From positions 1 through 53,577 of the forward strand of contig JAJZQX010000020.1 in the NCBI GenBank assembly GCA_021806645.1: 53,577 nucleotides of DNA, read 5' to 3'. The notes beneath the pieces were generated by a model that saw only the letters and a list, made by a program, of their open reading frames with translations, was not told the DNA's origin and made no database searches. Origin of the DNA: Myxococcales bacterium. Its GTDB lineage: Bacteria > Myxococcota > Myxococcia > Myxococcales > Anaeromyxobacteraceae. Positions 32,764 through 40,363 of the stretch are shown one piece after another (positions within the stretch are counted from its first letter, which is position 1; each line of letters begins with the position of its first letter). Both the position numbers and the translations under genes were made by a program.

Positions 32764-34383
32764 TCACCCGCGGGTGCTGGAGACCACCAGCCTGGCGCCG
32801 ACCTGCAGCTTGTGGTGACGCGGGTTGCCGATGCCGTTGAGCCGGCAGAGCTCGTCGAGTGGCAGCCCGATGTTGCGCGAGATGGACCAGAGCGTGTCCC
32901 CGCGCTTGACCCTCCAGACGCCGGCGCGCGTCCGGGTGGCCACCGTCGCGGCGGGGGCGGGGGCGGGGGCGCGGGCGGCTGCCGGCGCGGCGGCCCGCGC
33001 GGTGCGCCGGGCGGCGAGGCGCGGGATGACCAGCTCGCTGCCGAGGCGCAGGGCGCGGGGATTGACCTTGGGGTTGAGCGCGAGGATCCCGCCGACCGAC
33101 ACGCCGTAGCGCACGGCCAGGCCCGAGAGCGTCTCGCCTCGCCGCACCACATGCCCCTCGAAGATGGCGACGGGCAACCGCGCCTTCATGGCCGGCCAGT
33201 TGGCGGCGAAGGTCGCGGCCGAGGCGGCCGGGAGCTTCAGCTGGTACGGGCGCGGCGGCGTGATGGCGCGGCGCAGCTCGGGGTTCAGGTCGATCAGGTC
33301 CGCCTCGCCGACGCCGGCCGCCGCGGCGATGAGGACCAGCGGCGCCGCGTCGGGGATGGTGACCTCCTCGACGTCGGGCCAGCGCTCGGCCTCGATCTCC
33401 TCGGGCTTGAAGCCGAAGGCCTCGGGGTGGCGCGCCATGATGGCGGCCGCCATCAGCTTCGGCACGTAGCCCTTGGTCTCGGCGCGCAGGGCGCGGCGTC
33501 CCTTGGCCGCGGCCATCGCCCAGTAGTCCGTGTAGCCCCTGGCTCTCGCCCGCCGCACGGTCCCCAGCCCGGCGTTGTAGCCGGCCCAGGCGAGCCGCCA
33601 GTCGCCGGTCTGCTGGTAGAGCTGCTTCAAGAAGCGGGCGGCGGCGTGAGCCGCCTTCTCGGGATCGCGCCGCTCGTCCACCCAGAAATCCTGCTTCAGC
33701 CCGAAGAGCCTGCCGGTCGGGGCGATGAACTGCCACGGGCCGACCGCCCTGGCGCGGCTGGTGGCGTAGTTGGCGAAGCCGCTCTCGATCATGGCCAGGA
33801 AGACGGTGTCCTCCGGCACACCCTCCTCGCGCATGATCTGCTGGTAGCGAGGGATGTAGCGGTGGCCGCGCCCGAGGTACTTCAGGTAATGGGGCCGTAT
33901 CAACGGCAACTGGAAGAAGCGGACGTAGCTGACCACCGCCTCGTTGACGTCGATGGGGATGTCGAACTCGGCGCGGAGCTTCTCGAGGCCGTGGTCGATC
34001 TCGGGCAGGAGGGCGATCCGGTCGGGCGAGTCGGCCTGCGGCGCCGTCACGTCTCGGGAGAGCGCCGCCTCGAGCTGGCCTCGCAGCGGTGAGCCGAGCC
34101 CCAGCCCCTCGGCCGCCTCGGCGGCCCGGGACTCGAGGCTGGGAACGTCCTGGACGCGCGCGGCGCTCTCCGCGGCGCGGACCGCCTCGAGCTCCGCGGA
34201 CTCCGCGTCGATCACGGTCGCCTGCGGACCGGTCTCGGGCGGATCGCCGGCCGCCTCACCGTCGGACGGGACCGGCACCGCGGCCTTCGGAGGCGACGCC
34301 CGGGCGGCCTCGCCCGTCACGGGTTCGGAGCGAACGGCGACGGGGGCCAGCAGCGTGAGGAGGACGAGGAAGGTGGAGCGCAT
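32764..34383 (-). CDS. mltD: Membrane-bound lytic murein transglycosylase D-like protein with LysM domains
   Basis: The product has 539 residues and a Sec signal (MRSTFLVLLTLLAPVAVRSE). After an Ala/Glu-rich linker comes an SLT domain at about 185-290: VFLAMIESGFANYATS (catalytic Glu), AVGPWQFIAPTG, and WAGYNAGLGTV. LysM peptidoglycan-binding domains follow: HVVRRGETLSGLAVRYG (about 409-452) and WRVKRGDTLWSISRNIG (about 488-533), plus a degenerate one near 345-385. It cleaves glycan strands to anhydromuropeptides in the periplasm. No lipobox is seen, unlike E. coli MltD. It diverges from dus across 150 bp. Confidence 0.9.
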   Translation of the reverse strand: MRSTFLVLLTLLAPVAVRSEPVTGEAARASPPKAAVPVPSDGEAAGDPPETGPQATVIDAESAELEAVRAAESAARVQDVPSLESRAAEAAEGLGLGSPLRGQLEAALSRDVTAPQADSPDRIALLPEIDHGLEKLRAEFDIPIDVNEAVVSYVRFFQLPLIRPHYLKYLGRGHRYIPRYQQIMREEGVPEDTVFLAMIESGFANYATSRARAVGPWQFIAPTGRLFGLKQDFWVDERRDPEKAAHAAARFLKQLYQQTGDWRLAWAGYNAGLGTVRRARARGYTDYWAMAAAKGRRALRAETKGYVPKLMAAAIMARHPEAFGFKPEEIEAERWPDVEEVTIPDAAPLVLIAAAAGVGEADLIDLNPELRRAITPPRPYQLKLPAASAATFAANWPAMKARLPVAIFEGHVVRRGETLSGLAVRYGVSVGGILALNPKVNPRALRLGSELVIPRLAARRTARAAAPAAARAPAPAPAATVATRTRAGVWRVKRGDTLWSISRNIGLPLDELCRLNGIGNPRHHKLQVGARLVVSSTRG

Positions 34384-34533
34384 TGGGACGCGTCTTACAG
34401 GATGGAGGTGGTCGAAGGGAACAATGCCTTCGGGGCAGGCTCCTGGGAAGAAAGGTGACGCCGCCCGGGGTGGGACCGAGACGCACTCGCGGCGGCGTGG
34501 AGCCCGTGTTAGGTACCCGCCCGGTCACGCCCC

Positions 34534-35592
34534 ATGCAGATCGGTCCACATCACTTCTCCGGCCGCTTCTTCCTCGCGCCGCTCGCCGGCGTGTCGGATC
34601 GGCCTTTCCGCACCATCTGCCGGGAGATGGGAGCGTCGTTCGCCTACACCGAGATGGTGAGCGCGCACGGCCTGCTCCACGGGACCGCCCAGACGCTCAG
34701 CTACCTCGACCGCGATCCGGCCGAGGTGCCCTTCGCGGTCCAGATCTTCGCGTCGGAGCCGGAGGTGCTGGCTCGTGGCGCCGAGGCGGCGGTGCGGGCG
34801 GGGGCCGGGATGATCGACATCAACATGGCCTGCCCGGTCAGGAAGGTCTGCGGCTCGGGAGCGGGCGCGGCGCTGGCGCGCGATCCGGCGGCGGTGGGCG
34901 CGGCGGTGGCGGCGGTGGTGGCCGCGGTGCCGGGCGTCCCGGTCACCATCAAGATCCGGTCGGGCTGGGAAGAGGGCACCGTCAACTGCGTCGAGGTGGC
35001 CCGCGCCGCGGAAGACGCAGGGGCCGCGGCGGTGGCGCTCCACGGCCGGACCCGCTCCCAGGGCTACTCGGGGAGGGCGCGCTGGGAGCTCATCCGCGCC
35101 GTCAAGGAGGCGGTCGGGATCCCGGTGCTCGGCTCCGGCGACGTCTGGACCGCCGCCGACGCGCTGCGGATGCGGGCCGAGACCGGCTGCGACGCGGTGC
35201 TGGTGGCGCGCGGCGCCTGCGGGAATCCGTGGATCTTCCGCGAGCTCAAGGCCGCCGAGCAGGGCGGGCCGATCCCGCCGCCGCCGACACGCGACGAGTG
35301 GGTCGAGCTGGTGATGCGCCACGTGGCGCTCCAGATCGAGCACCGGCGCCGGCAGCGGCCGCACCAGCCGCTCCCTGCGGTGGAGGAGCAGGCGGTGCGC
35401 GAGCTGCGGCGCCACCTGCTCTGGTACTCGCGCGGCCGGCGCGGCGGCGTGGCCTTCCGGCGCGGCGGCGCGCACGTGAAGACGGCCGCCGACGTCCGGA
35501 CGCTCATTGAGGTGCAGTTCCCACCCGGCGCCCCGTGGGAACTCGACGCCGGGTGGCACCCGGCGCAGGATGGCGGTGACGAGGCCGAATGA
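34534..35592 (+). CDS. dus: tRNA-dihydrouridine synthase
   Basis: An FMN TIM-barrel enzyme of 352 residues that reduces uridines in the tRNA D loop. FLAPLAGVSDRPFRTICR at the N-terminus, the catalytic Cys in NMACPVRKVCGSGAG, HGRTRSQGYSGRARW, and GSGDVWTAADA with VARGACGNPWIF near the C-terminus place it in the DusB-like group. The region after the active Cys (VCGSGAG) departs from the usual Arg/Lys-rich loop. Its stop overlaps the ZIP transporter start (ATGA). Confidence 0.92.
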   Translation: MQIGPHHFSGRFFLAPLAGVSDRPFRTICREMGASFAYTEMVSAHGLLHGTAQTLSYLDRDPAEVPFAVQIFASEPEVLARGAEAAVRAGAGMIDINMACPVRKVCGSGAGAALARDPAAVGAAVAAVVAAVPGVPVTIKIRSGWEEGTVNCVEVARAAEDAGAAAVALHGRTRSQGYSGRARWELIRAVKEAVGIPVLGSGDVWTAADALRMRAETGCDAVLVARGACGNPWIFRELKAAEQGGPIPPPPTRDEWVELVMRHVALQIEHRRRQRPHQPLPAVEEQAVRELRRHLLWYSRGRRGGVAFRRGGAHVKTAADVRTLIEVQFPPGAPWELDAGWHPAQDGGDEAE

Positions 35593-36398
35593 CCGAGCTC
35601 CAGTCTCTCGCGCTCTACACCTTCGCCATCCTGGCCGGCGCCGTCGCCGGCGGCGTGCTGCCGCTGGTCGGCCCCATGCGCCGCAGTGACCTGCTCCTCT
35701 CCTTCTCCGGCGGGGTGATGCTGGGCGCCGCCTTCTTCCACATGCTCCCCGAGGCCATCGAGCTGGGCGGCGCCGGGGTGGTGCCGTGGGTGCTGCTCGG
35801 ATTCCTGGCGCTCTACCTGCTCGAGCGGTTCGTCCTCATCCACATCTGCGGCGAGCCGGGGATGAACCGGGCCCTCTCGGCCGGCACCATCGCCGCGCCG
35901 CACCACCACCCCGGCCACGTCCACGGCGACGAGGCCGGCTGCGAGGTCCACACCCTGGGGCTGGCGGCCTGGGTGGGGATGTCGATCCACACCATGGTGG
36001 ACGGCTTCGCCCTGGGCGCCGCCAACCACGAGGCCGGGCTGGGGCTGCTGGTCTTCATCGCCATCCTGGCCCACAAGATCCCCTCGAGCTTCTCGCTCTC
36101 GGCCATCCTGCGCGGCGAGGGGTACGGCCGGATGAAGGCGCTCTGGATGAACGCCTTCTTCGCGCTCATGGTCCCGCTCGGCGCCGCCGTCTACGTCGGC
36201 CTGCGCGAGCTGGTGGCGGTGGAGAGGTTCACCGCCTTCGCGCTGGCCTTCTCGGGCGGCACCTTCCTGCACCTGTCGCTCTCCGACATCCTGCCCGACC
36301 TGCACCGGCGCGCCGGCTCCAAGTGGCGGCTCACCGGCGCGCTGCTGGCCGGGCTGGCGCTGATGTGGGCGCTCAAGCTCATCAGGCACGGGGCCTGA
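35589..36398 (+). CDS. ZIP-family divalent metal transporter
   Basis: The protein has 269 residues with about eight helices. A His-rich cytoplasmic loop (PHHHPGHVHGDEAGCEVH) lies between helices 3 and 4, and the metal site is formed by SIHTMVDGFALGAA in helix 4 and AHKIPSSFSLSAIL in helix 5. ZIP proteins bring zinc, iron or manganese into the cytoplasm; some work in reverse. The usual helix 4/5 HNxxD and HExPH motifs appear as HTxxD and HKxPS, so metal selectivity may differ. It is translationally coupled to dus. Confidence 0.88.
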   Translation: MTELQSLALYTFAILAGAVAGGVLPLVGPMRRSDLLLSFSGGVMLGAAFFHMLPEAIELGGAGVVPWVLLGFLALYLLERFVLIHICGEPGMNRALSAGTIAAPHHHPGHVHGDEAGCEVHTLGLAAWVGMSIHTMVDGFALGAANHEAGLGLLVFIAILAHKIPSSFSLSAILRGEGYGRMKALWMNAFFALMVPLGAAVYVGLRELVAVERFTAFALAFSGGTFLHLSLSDILPDLHRRAGSKWRLTGALLAGLALMWALKLIRHGA

Positions 36399-36426
36399 GG
36401 GGAGCCGGGACGCGGCCCGCCTCCCC
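36399..36426. terminator. Hairpin between convergent ZIP and phosphofructokinase genes
   Basis: GGGGAG (36399-36404) pairs with CTCCCC (36421-36426), and an inner CGGG/CCCG lengthens the stem. It starts at the base after the ZIP stop codon and ends 10 bp before the convergent gene's stop. No T-run follows on either strand. Confidence 0.45.
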
Positions 36427-36435
36427 GGCGGCGTC

Positions 36436-37632
36436 TCACCCCTCGCTGGTGACCAGGAAGAGCGGCTTCATCTCGAAGCTGTCGTACCGGGGGCGGAGCC
36501 GCTCGGTGCTGTAGTGCTCCTTCACGTTGACCACCTTCTTGGTGGCGGTCACCACGTCGAGCGGCACGTTGTCGTAGCGGCCGTGCTTGAGCACGACCAG
36601 CCGCCCGTGGATCCCCTTCATGATCAGGTCGAGCGCCAGGTTGCCGTAGGCCATGGGCACGATGGAGTCGATGGCGTCGGGGTCGCCGCCGCGCACCAGG
36701 TAACCGAGCTTCTGGTTGATGCAGTCGATCTTGCGGCCGCCGTTGTACTTGGCCGAGAGGTCCTTGAGGTGCGAGGAGACCACGTCGCCGATGCCGCCCA
36801 GCTTGGCGTGGCCATAGGCGTCCACCGCCTCGTCGGCCAGGACCCGCTCGCCGCCGGTGAACATGGCCCCCTCCGAGACCAGCAGCACCGCGTACTTGGA
36901 GGGGTTGCGGTTGCGGTCCTCCACCATGAGCTGCGTGAGCTGCTCCATGTCGAACTTGTGCTCGGGGATGACGCAGCGGTTGGCGGCGCCGGCCATGGTG
37001 GGCAGGAGCGCGGTGAACCCGGCGTAGCGGCCGAAGACCTCCATGACCAGGAAGCGCTCGTGGGAGCCGGCGCTGGTGCGCAGCCGGTTGGTCATCTCGA
37101 TGGTGCGGGTCACGCAGGTGGAGAAGCCGATGCAGTAGTCGGTGCCCGGCACGTCGTTGTCCATGGTCTTGGGGATGGCCACCACCTTCACCCCCTCCTG
37201 GTGCAGCCGCACGCCGTAGGAGAGCGTGTCGTCGCCGCCGATGGGGATGAGGTGGTCTACGCCGAGGAAGGCCAGGTTCTCGAGGATGTGCGGGGTCAGG
37301 TCGTTGACGTCGGCGCCGTACCGGTCCTTGAGGTGGGCCGGCACGCCGGACTTCTTCACGTGGCTAGGGCGGGTGCGCGACGAGTGGAGGAAGGTGCCGC
37401 CGGTGCGGCCGGCGCGGTTCACCACCTCGTTGGTGAGGACCTGGTAGTGCTCGCCGTTGTCGGCCTGGGCGTCGGGGATCATGTCGACGAGGCCGCCCCA
37501 GCCGCGCCGGATGCCGATCACCTCGTAGCCTTCGCGCCGCGCCGCGATGGTGACGGCGCGGATGGCCGGGTTGAGCCCGGGCACGTCGCCCCCACCGGTG
37601 AGGATGGCGATGACGCCCTTCTTGCTGTTCAC
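36436..37632 (-). CDS. pfp: Phosphofructokinase with pyrophosphate-type active-site residues
   Basis: The protein has 398 residues of the PfkA fold: ILTGGGDVPGLNPAIRAV, IPIGGDDTLSYG, PKTMDNDVPGTDYCIGFST and VMEVFGRYAGFTALLP. The GGDD (residues 132-135) and PKTxDND (Lys155) combination marks pyrophosphate-dependent enzymes, whereas ATP-type enzymes have GGDG and PxTIDND (established pattern). The enzyme would interconvert fructose-6-phosphate and fructose-1,6-bisphosphate reversibly using PPi. Phosphoryl-donor choice should be tested, since ATP enzymes with mixed residues exist. It converges on the ZIP gene across a hairpin. Confidence 0.85.
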   Translation of the reverse strand: MNSKKGVIAILTGGGDVPGLNPAIRAVTIAARREGYEVIGIRRGWGGLVDMIPDAQADNGEHYQVLTNEVVNRAGRTGGTFLHSSRTRPSHVKKSGVPAHLKDRYGADVNDLTPHILENLAFLGVDHLIPIGGDDTLSYGVRLHQEGVKVVAIPKTMDNDVPGTDYCIGFSTCVTRTIEMTNRLRTSAGSHERFLVMEVFGRYAGFTALLPTMAGAANRCVIPEHKFDMEQLTQLMVEDRNRNPSKYAVLLVSEGAMFTGGERVLADEAVDAYGHAKLGGIGDVVSSHLKDLSAKYNGGRKIDCINQKLGYLVRGGDPDAIDSIVPMAYGNLALDLIMKGIHGRLVVLKHGRYDNVPLDVVTATKKVVNVKEHYSTERLRPRYDSFEMKPLFLVTSEG

Positions 37633-37764
37633 GCTGGCCTCCGGCCTGCTCCCGGTCTTGGACGCCGCGGGGGCCGCCTGCCCCGTAGCGTGTCCTGATC
37701 GGCCGCCGGGATGAAGAGACCCAAAGGGTCATCTGGGTGCGAGCGGTCGGACTCCGGTGGCCAC

Positions 37765-38160
37765 TCACGCCACCGTCACCTTCTTCACGCCACGCTGCTC
37801 GAGCCAGGCCCCGACCCGCTCCCGCGTGTCGCCCTGCAGCACCAGCGCCCCGCCCTCGATGACGCCGCCGCAGCCGAGAGCGCGCTTCAGGTCGCCGAGC
37901 CAGGCCGTGAGCTCGCGCGGCGGCAGCGCCAGCTTCTCCACCACCGTCACCGTCTTGCCGCCTCGCCCGGCCCGCTCCATCCGGACCACCGCGCGCGCCG
38001 GGGGCGGCCGGCCGGGCGGCTTCGGGGCCGGTGGCGGCTCGGGGTGCGCGGGCGTCACCGGCGACGCAGGGACCTGGCCCAGCCTGGCGGCCAGCCCGGC
38101 CAGCGCGGCGTTGAAGGGCGGCGGAGGGGCGGGCGGCGGGGTCTGGTCACGCTTTCCCAT
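37765..38160 (-). CDS. SUI1/YciH-like translation factor domain protein
   Basis: The product has 131 residues from the ATG at 38160. A Pro/Ala-rich N-terminal half (PAHPEPPPAPKPPGRPPPA) precedes a SUI1 (eIF1-like) domain: VVRMERAGRGGKTVTVVEKL, then LKRALGCGGVIEGGALVLQG and a final GVKKVTVA. Bacterial YciH proteins resemble eIF1 and influence start-site selection under stress (family knowledge). A frame extending upstream lacks conserved sequence. It diverges from thrH across 114 bp. Confidence 0.85.
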   Translation of the reverse strand: MGKRDQTPPPAPPPPFNAALAGLAARLGQVPASPVTPAHPEPPPAPKPPGRPPPARAVVRMERAGRGGKTVTVVEKLALPPRELTAWLGDLKRALGCGGVIEGGALVLQGDTRERVGAWLEQRGVKKVTVA

Positions 38161-38274
38161 GTGGCGGCGATGATGGCACGGCCGCCTGCGCTCCGCTCCC
38201 GCGAAGCGCACGGCCTCCGGCGCGGATTTGCTAGGATGGCCGCTCCACCCGCTTCACGCCGAGGAGTTCACTAA

Positions 38275-38889
38275 GTGCAGATCGTCTGCCTCGATCTCGA
38301 AGGCGTCCTGGTCCCGGAGATCTGGATCGCCTTCTCCGAACGGACCGGCATCGCCGAGCTGCGCCGCACCACCCGCGACGAGCCCGACTACGACAGGCTG
38401 ATGCGCTTCCGGCTCGACCTGCTGCGGCGCCACCAGCTCGGGCTGCGCGACATCCAGCAGGTGATCGCCGGCATGGCCCCCGAGCCCGGCGCCCGCCAGT
38501 TCCTCGACGCGCTCCGGCTCGCCTACCAGGTGGTGATCCTCTCCGACACCTTCTACGAGTTCGCCATGCCGCTGATGGCGCAGCTCGGCTTCCCCACCCT
38601 CTTCTGCCACCGGCTGGAGGCCGACGCCGAGGGGTTCGTGGCCGCCTACCACCTGCGCCTGCCCGACCAGAAGCGGGCGGCGGTGAAGGCCTTCAAGGCC
38701 CTCAACTTCAAGGTGGTCGCGGGCGGCGACTCCTACAACGACACCGCCATGCTGGGCGAGGCCCACGCCGGGATCCTCTTCCGGCCACCGCGGAACGTCG
38801 CCGAGGAGTTTCCCCAGTTCCCGGTGGTGCGGGACTTCGCCGGGCTGCGGACCGCCATCGACGCGGCCAGCGCCCGCATCGGCGGCTGA
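38275..38889 (+). CDS. thrH: ThrH-type phosphoserine/homoserine phosphatase (HAD)
   Basis: The product has 204 residues from a GTG at 38275, the usual length of ThrH. The HAD nucleophile motif is LDLEGVLVPE, in which Glu replaces the second Asp of DxD, a ThrH trait. ILSDTFYEFAMPLM (motif II) and GDSYNDTAML (metal-binding motif III) are complete. ThrH dephosphorylates phosphoserine and can transfer the phosphate to homoserine, linking serine and threonine synthesis. It precedes the CHAD gene by 16 bp, probably in one mRNA. Confidence 0.9.
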   Translation: MQIVCLDLEGVLVPEIWIAFSERTGIAELRRTTRDEPDYDRLMRFRLDLLRRHQLGLRDIQQVIAGMAPEPGARQFLDALRLAYQVVILSDTFYEFAMPLMAQLGFPTLFCHRLEADAEGFVAAYHLRLPDQKRAAVKAFKALNFKVVAGGDSYNDTAMLGEAHAGILFRPPRNVAEEFPQFPVVRDFAGLRTAIDAASARIGG

Positions 38890-38905
38890 TCCGAGAGGAG
38901 TGCGC

Positions 38906-40321
38906 ATGCGGCTCGACCCGGAGCTCCTGGACGGCACCGCCGCCGCGGGGGCGCGCGTGCTGGCGCTGGGCCGGTTCGCCGACGCCGAGGAGGCGGCCGC
39001 GCGGCTCGGCGACCCGGCCGACCTCGAGGCGCTGCACGACTTCCGCGTCGCGGTCCGCCGCCTCCGCTCCACGCTGCGGCTGCTGGAACCGGCGCTCGAG
39101 GGGGCGCTCACCGGGAAGCAGCTGCGACGGCTCTCCAGGTTGGCGCGGCGCACCGGGCCGGCCCGCGACGCCGAGGTGCTCATCGCCTGGCTCGGCGAGG
39201 CGCGCGGCCGGCTGGGCGCCCCGTATCGCGGCGCGCTCGACTGGCTCCTCGACCGGCTTGAGCGGCGCCGGGCCGAAGCGGCCCGCGAGGTCCTCGAGGA
39301 GGCCCTGCCCCGGTTCCGCCGCCTGGCCCCACGGCTCGCCCGCCGCCTCTCGGCCCGCCCGGCCGTCGGCGCCGGCGCGCCGACCACGCTGGCTGCGCTC
39401 CTGGCCGCCACCCTCCGCGCCCAGGCCCGCGCCCTTCGAGAGGCGCTGGCCGGTGTGATCGGCGGCGAGGACGCGCGCGGCCTGCACCAGGCCCGGATCG
39501 AGGCGAAGAGGCTGCGCTACCTCCTCGAGCCGCTGCGCACCCTCCCCGGCGCCGACGCCACGGGTGCGGTCGGCGCGCTCAAGGAGCTCCAGGAGCTGCT
39601 GGGCACCTGGCACGACCGGCACCAGGCTCGCGAGACGCTGGCCGGGGCGCTGGTGGAGGCGGCCGCCGACCGGGCCCGCCGGGGCCGCGCTGCCGGCAGC
39701 GGCGACCTCCGGCCCGGGCTGCTGGCGATCGACCAGCTGGCGGCCCGCGAGGCGGCCGAGGTCTACGACCGGCTCGCCGAGGGCTACCTGCGGTCGCGCG
39801 CCACCGCGCTCCTCGATCTCGCCTACACCGTGGTGGCGGGGCTGGAGGGGACTGCCGACGCCGACCAGGCCGCGCCGCCGGCCGCGGAGCGGCGGCTGCT
39901 CCTGACCGGGCTGCCCGCGGAGGCCACGGGTGGAGAGGTCGAGGAGTCCGAGCTGGGCTGGCTCCCGGGCGAGCGCGAGCACGTCGGGGTGGTCCGCTCG
40001 GGCCTTGGTGAGGGGTGGTTCCGCGCCCGCCCCGCGCCGCGCGGCTCGATCGAGATCGACCCGATCACCCACGCCGCCTTCCAGGCCTGGTGGCCGCTCA
40101 CCGAGGGTCGGCGGCTCGCTCGCCGCAGCCACCGGGTGGCCTCCCTCCCCGGCTGGCGCTTCGAGGAGTTCACCGACCGCCGGCTGGCGCTGGCCGTGGT
40201 GGAGCCGGGAACCGACGCCACCCCGCCGGCGTGGCTGGAGCCGGCGGTGGTCCGCGACGTGACCGGCGAGCGGGGGTACCGCGACGAGGCGCTGGCCCGC
40301 CGCGCCCCGCGCCAGGCCTGA
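38906..40321 (+). CDS. CHAD domain protein with C-terminal CYTH-like domain
   Basis: The protein has 471 residues from the ATG at 38906 (GAGGAG 5 nt upstream; a GTG at 38900 is an alternative). The N-terminal 290 residues form a CHAD helical domain with its conserved His/Arg: ALHDFRVAVRRLRSTLRLLE and GLHQARIEAKRLRYLLEPLR, a polyphosphate-binding fold. The C-terminal 150 residues look like a CYTH triphosphate tunnel domain (RRSHRVASLPGWRFEEFTD, PPAWLEPAVVRDVTGERGYR) but lack the ExExK motif (EVEESELGWL instead). CYTH usually precedes CHAD, so the order is reversed and the CYTH part may be catalytically dead. Polyphosphate binding is inferred. Confidence 0.78.
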   Translation: MRLDPELLDGTAAAGARVLALGRFADAEEAAARLGDPADLEALHDFRVAVRRLRSTLRLLEPALEGALTGKQLRRLSRLARRTGPARDAEVLIAWLGEARGRLGAPYRGALDWLLDRLERRRAEAAREVLEEALPRFRRLAPRLARRLSARPAVGAGAPTTLAALLAATLRAQARALREALAGVIGGEDARGLHQARIEAKRLRYLLEPLRTLPGADATGAVGALKELQELLGTWHDRHQARETLAGALVEAAADRARRGRAAGSGDLRPGLLAIDQLAAREAAEVYDRLAEGYLRSRATALLDLAYTVVAGLEGTADADQAAPPAAERRLLLTGLPAEATGGEVEESELGWLPGEREHVGVVRSGLGEGWFRARPAPRGSIEIDPITHAAFQAWWPLTEGRRLARRSHRVASLPGWRFEEFTDRRLALAVVEPGTDATPPAWLEPAVVRDVTGERGYRDEALARRAPRQA

Positions 40322-40363
40322 ACCATCGAGCCGCCGGCGACGAGCCGCCCGGCGGGGATCGGC

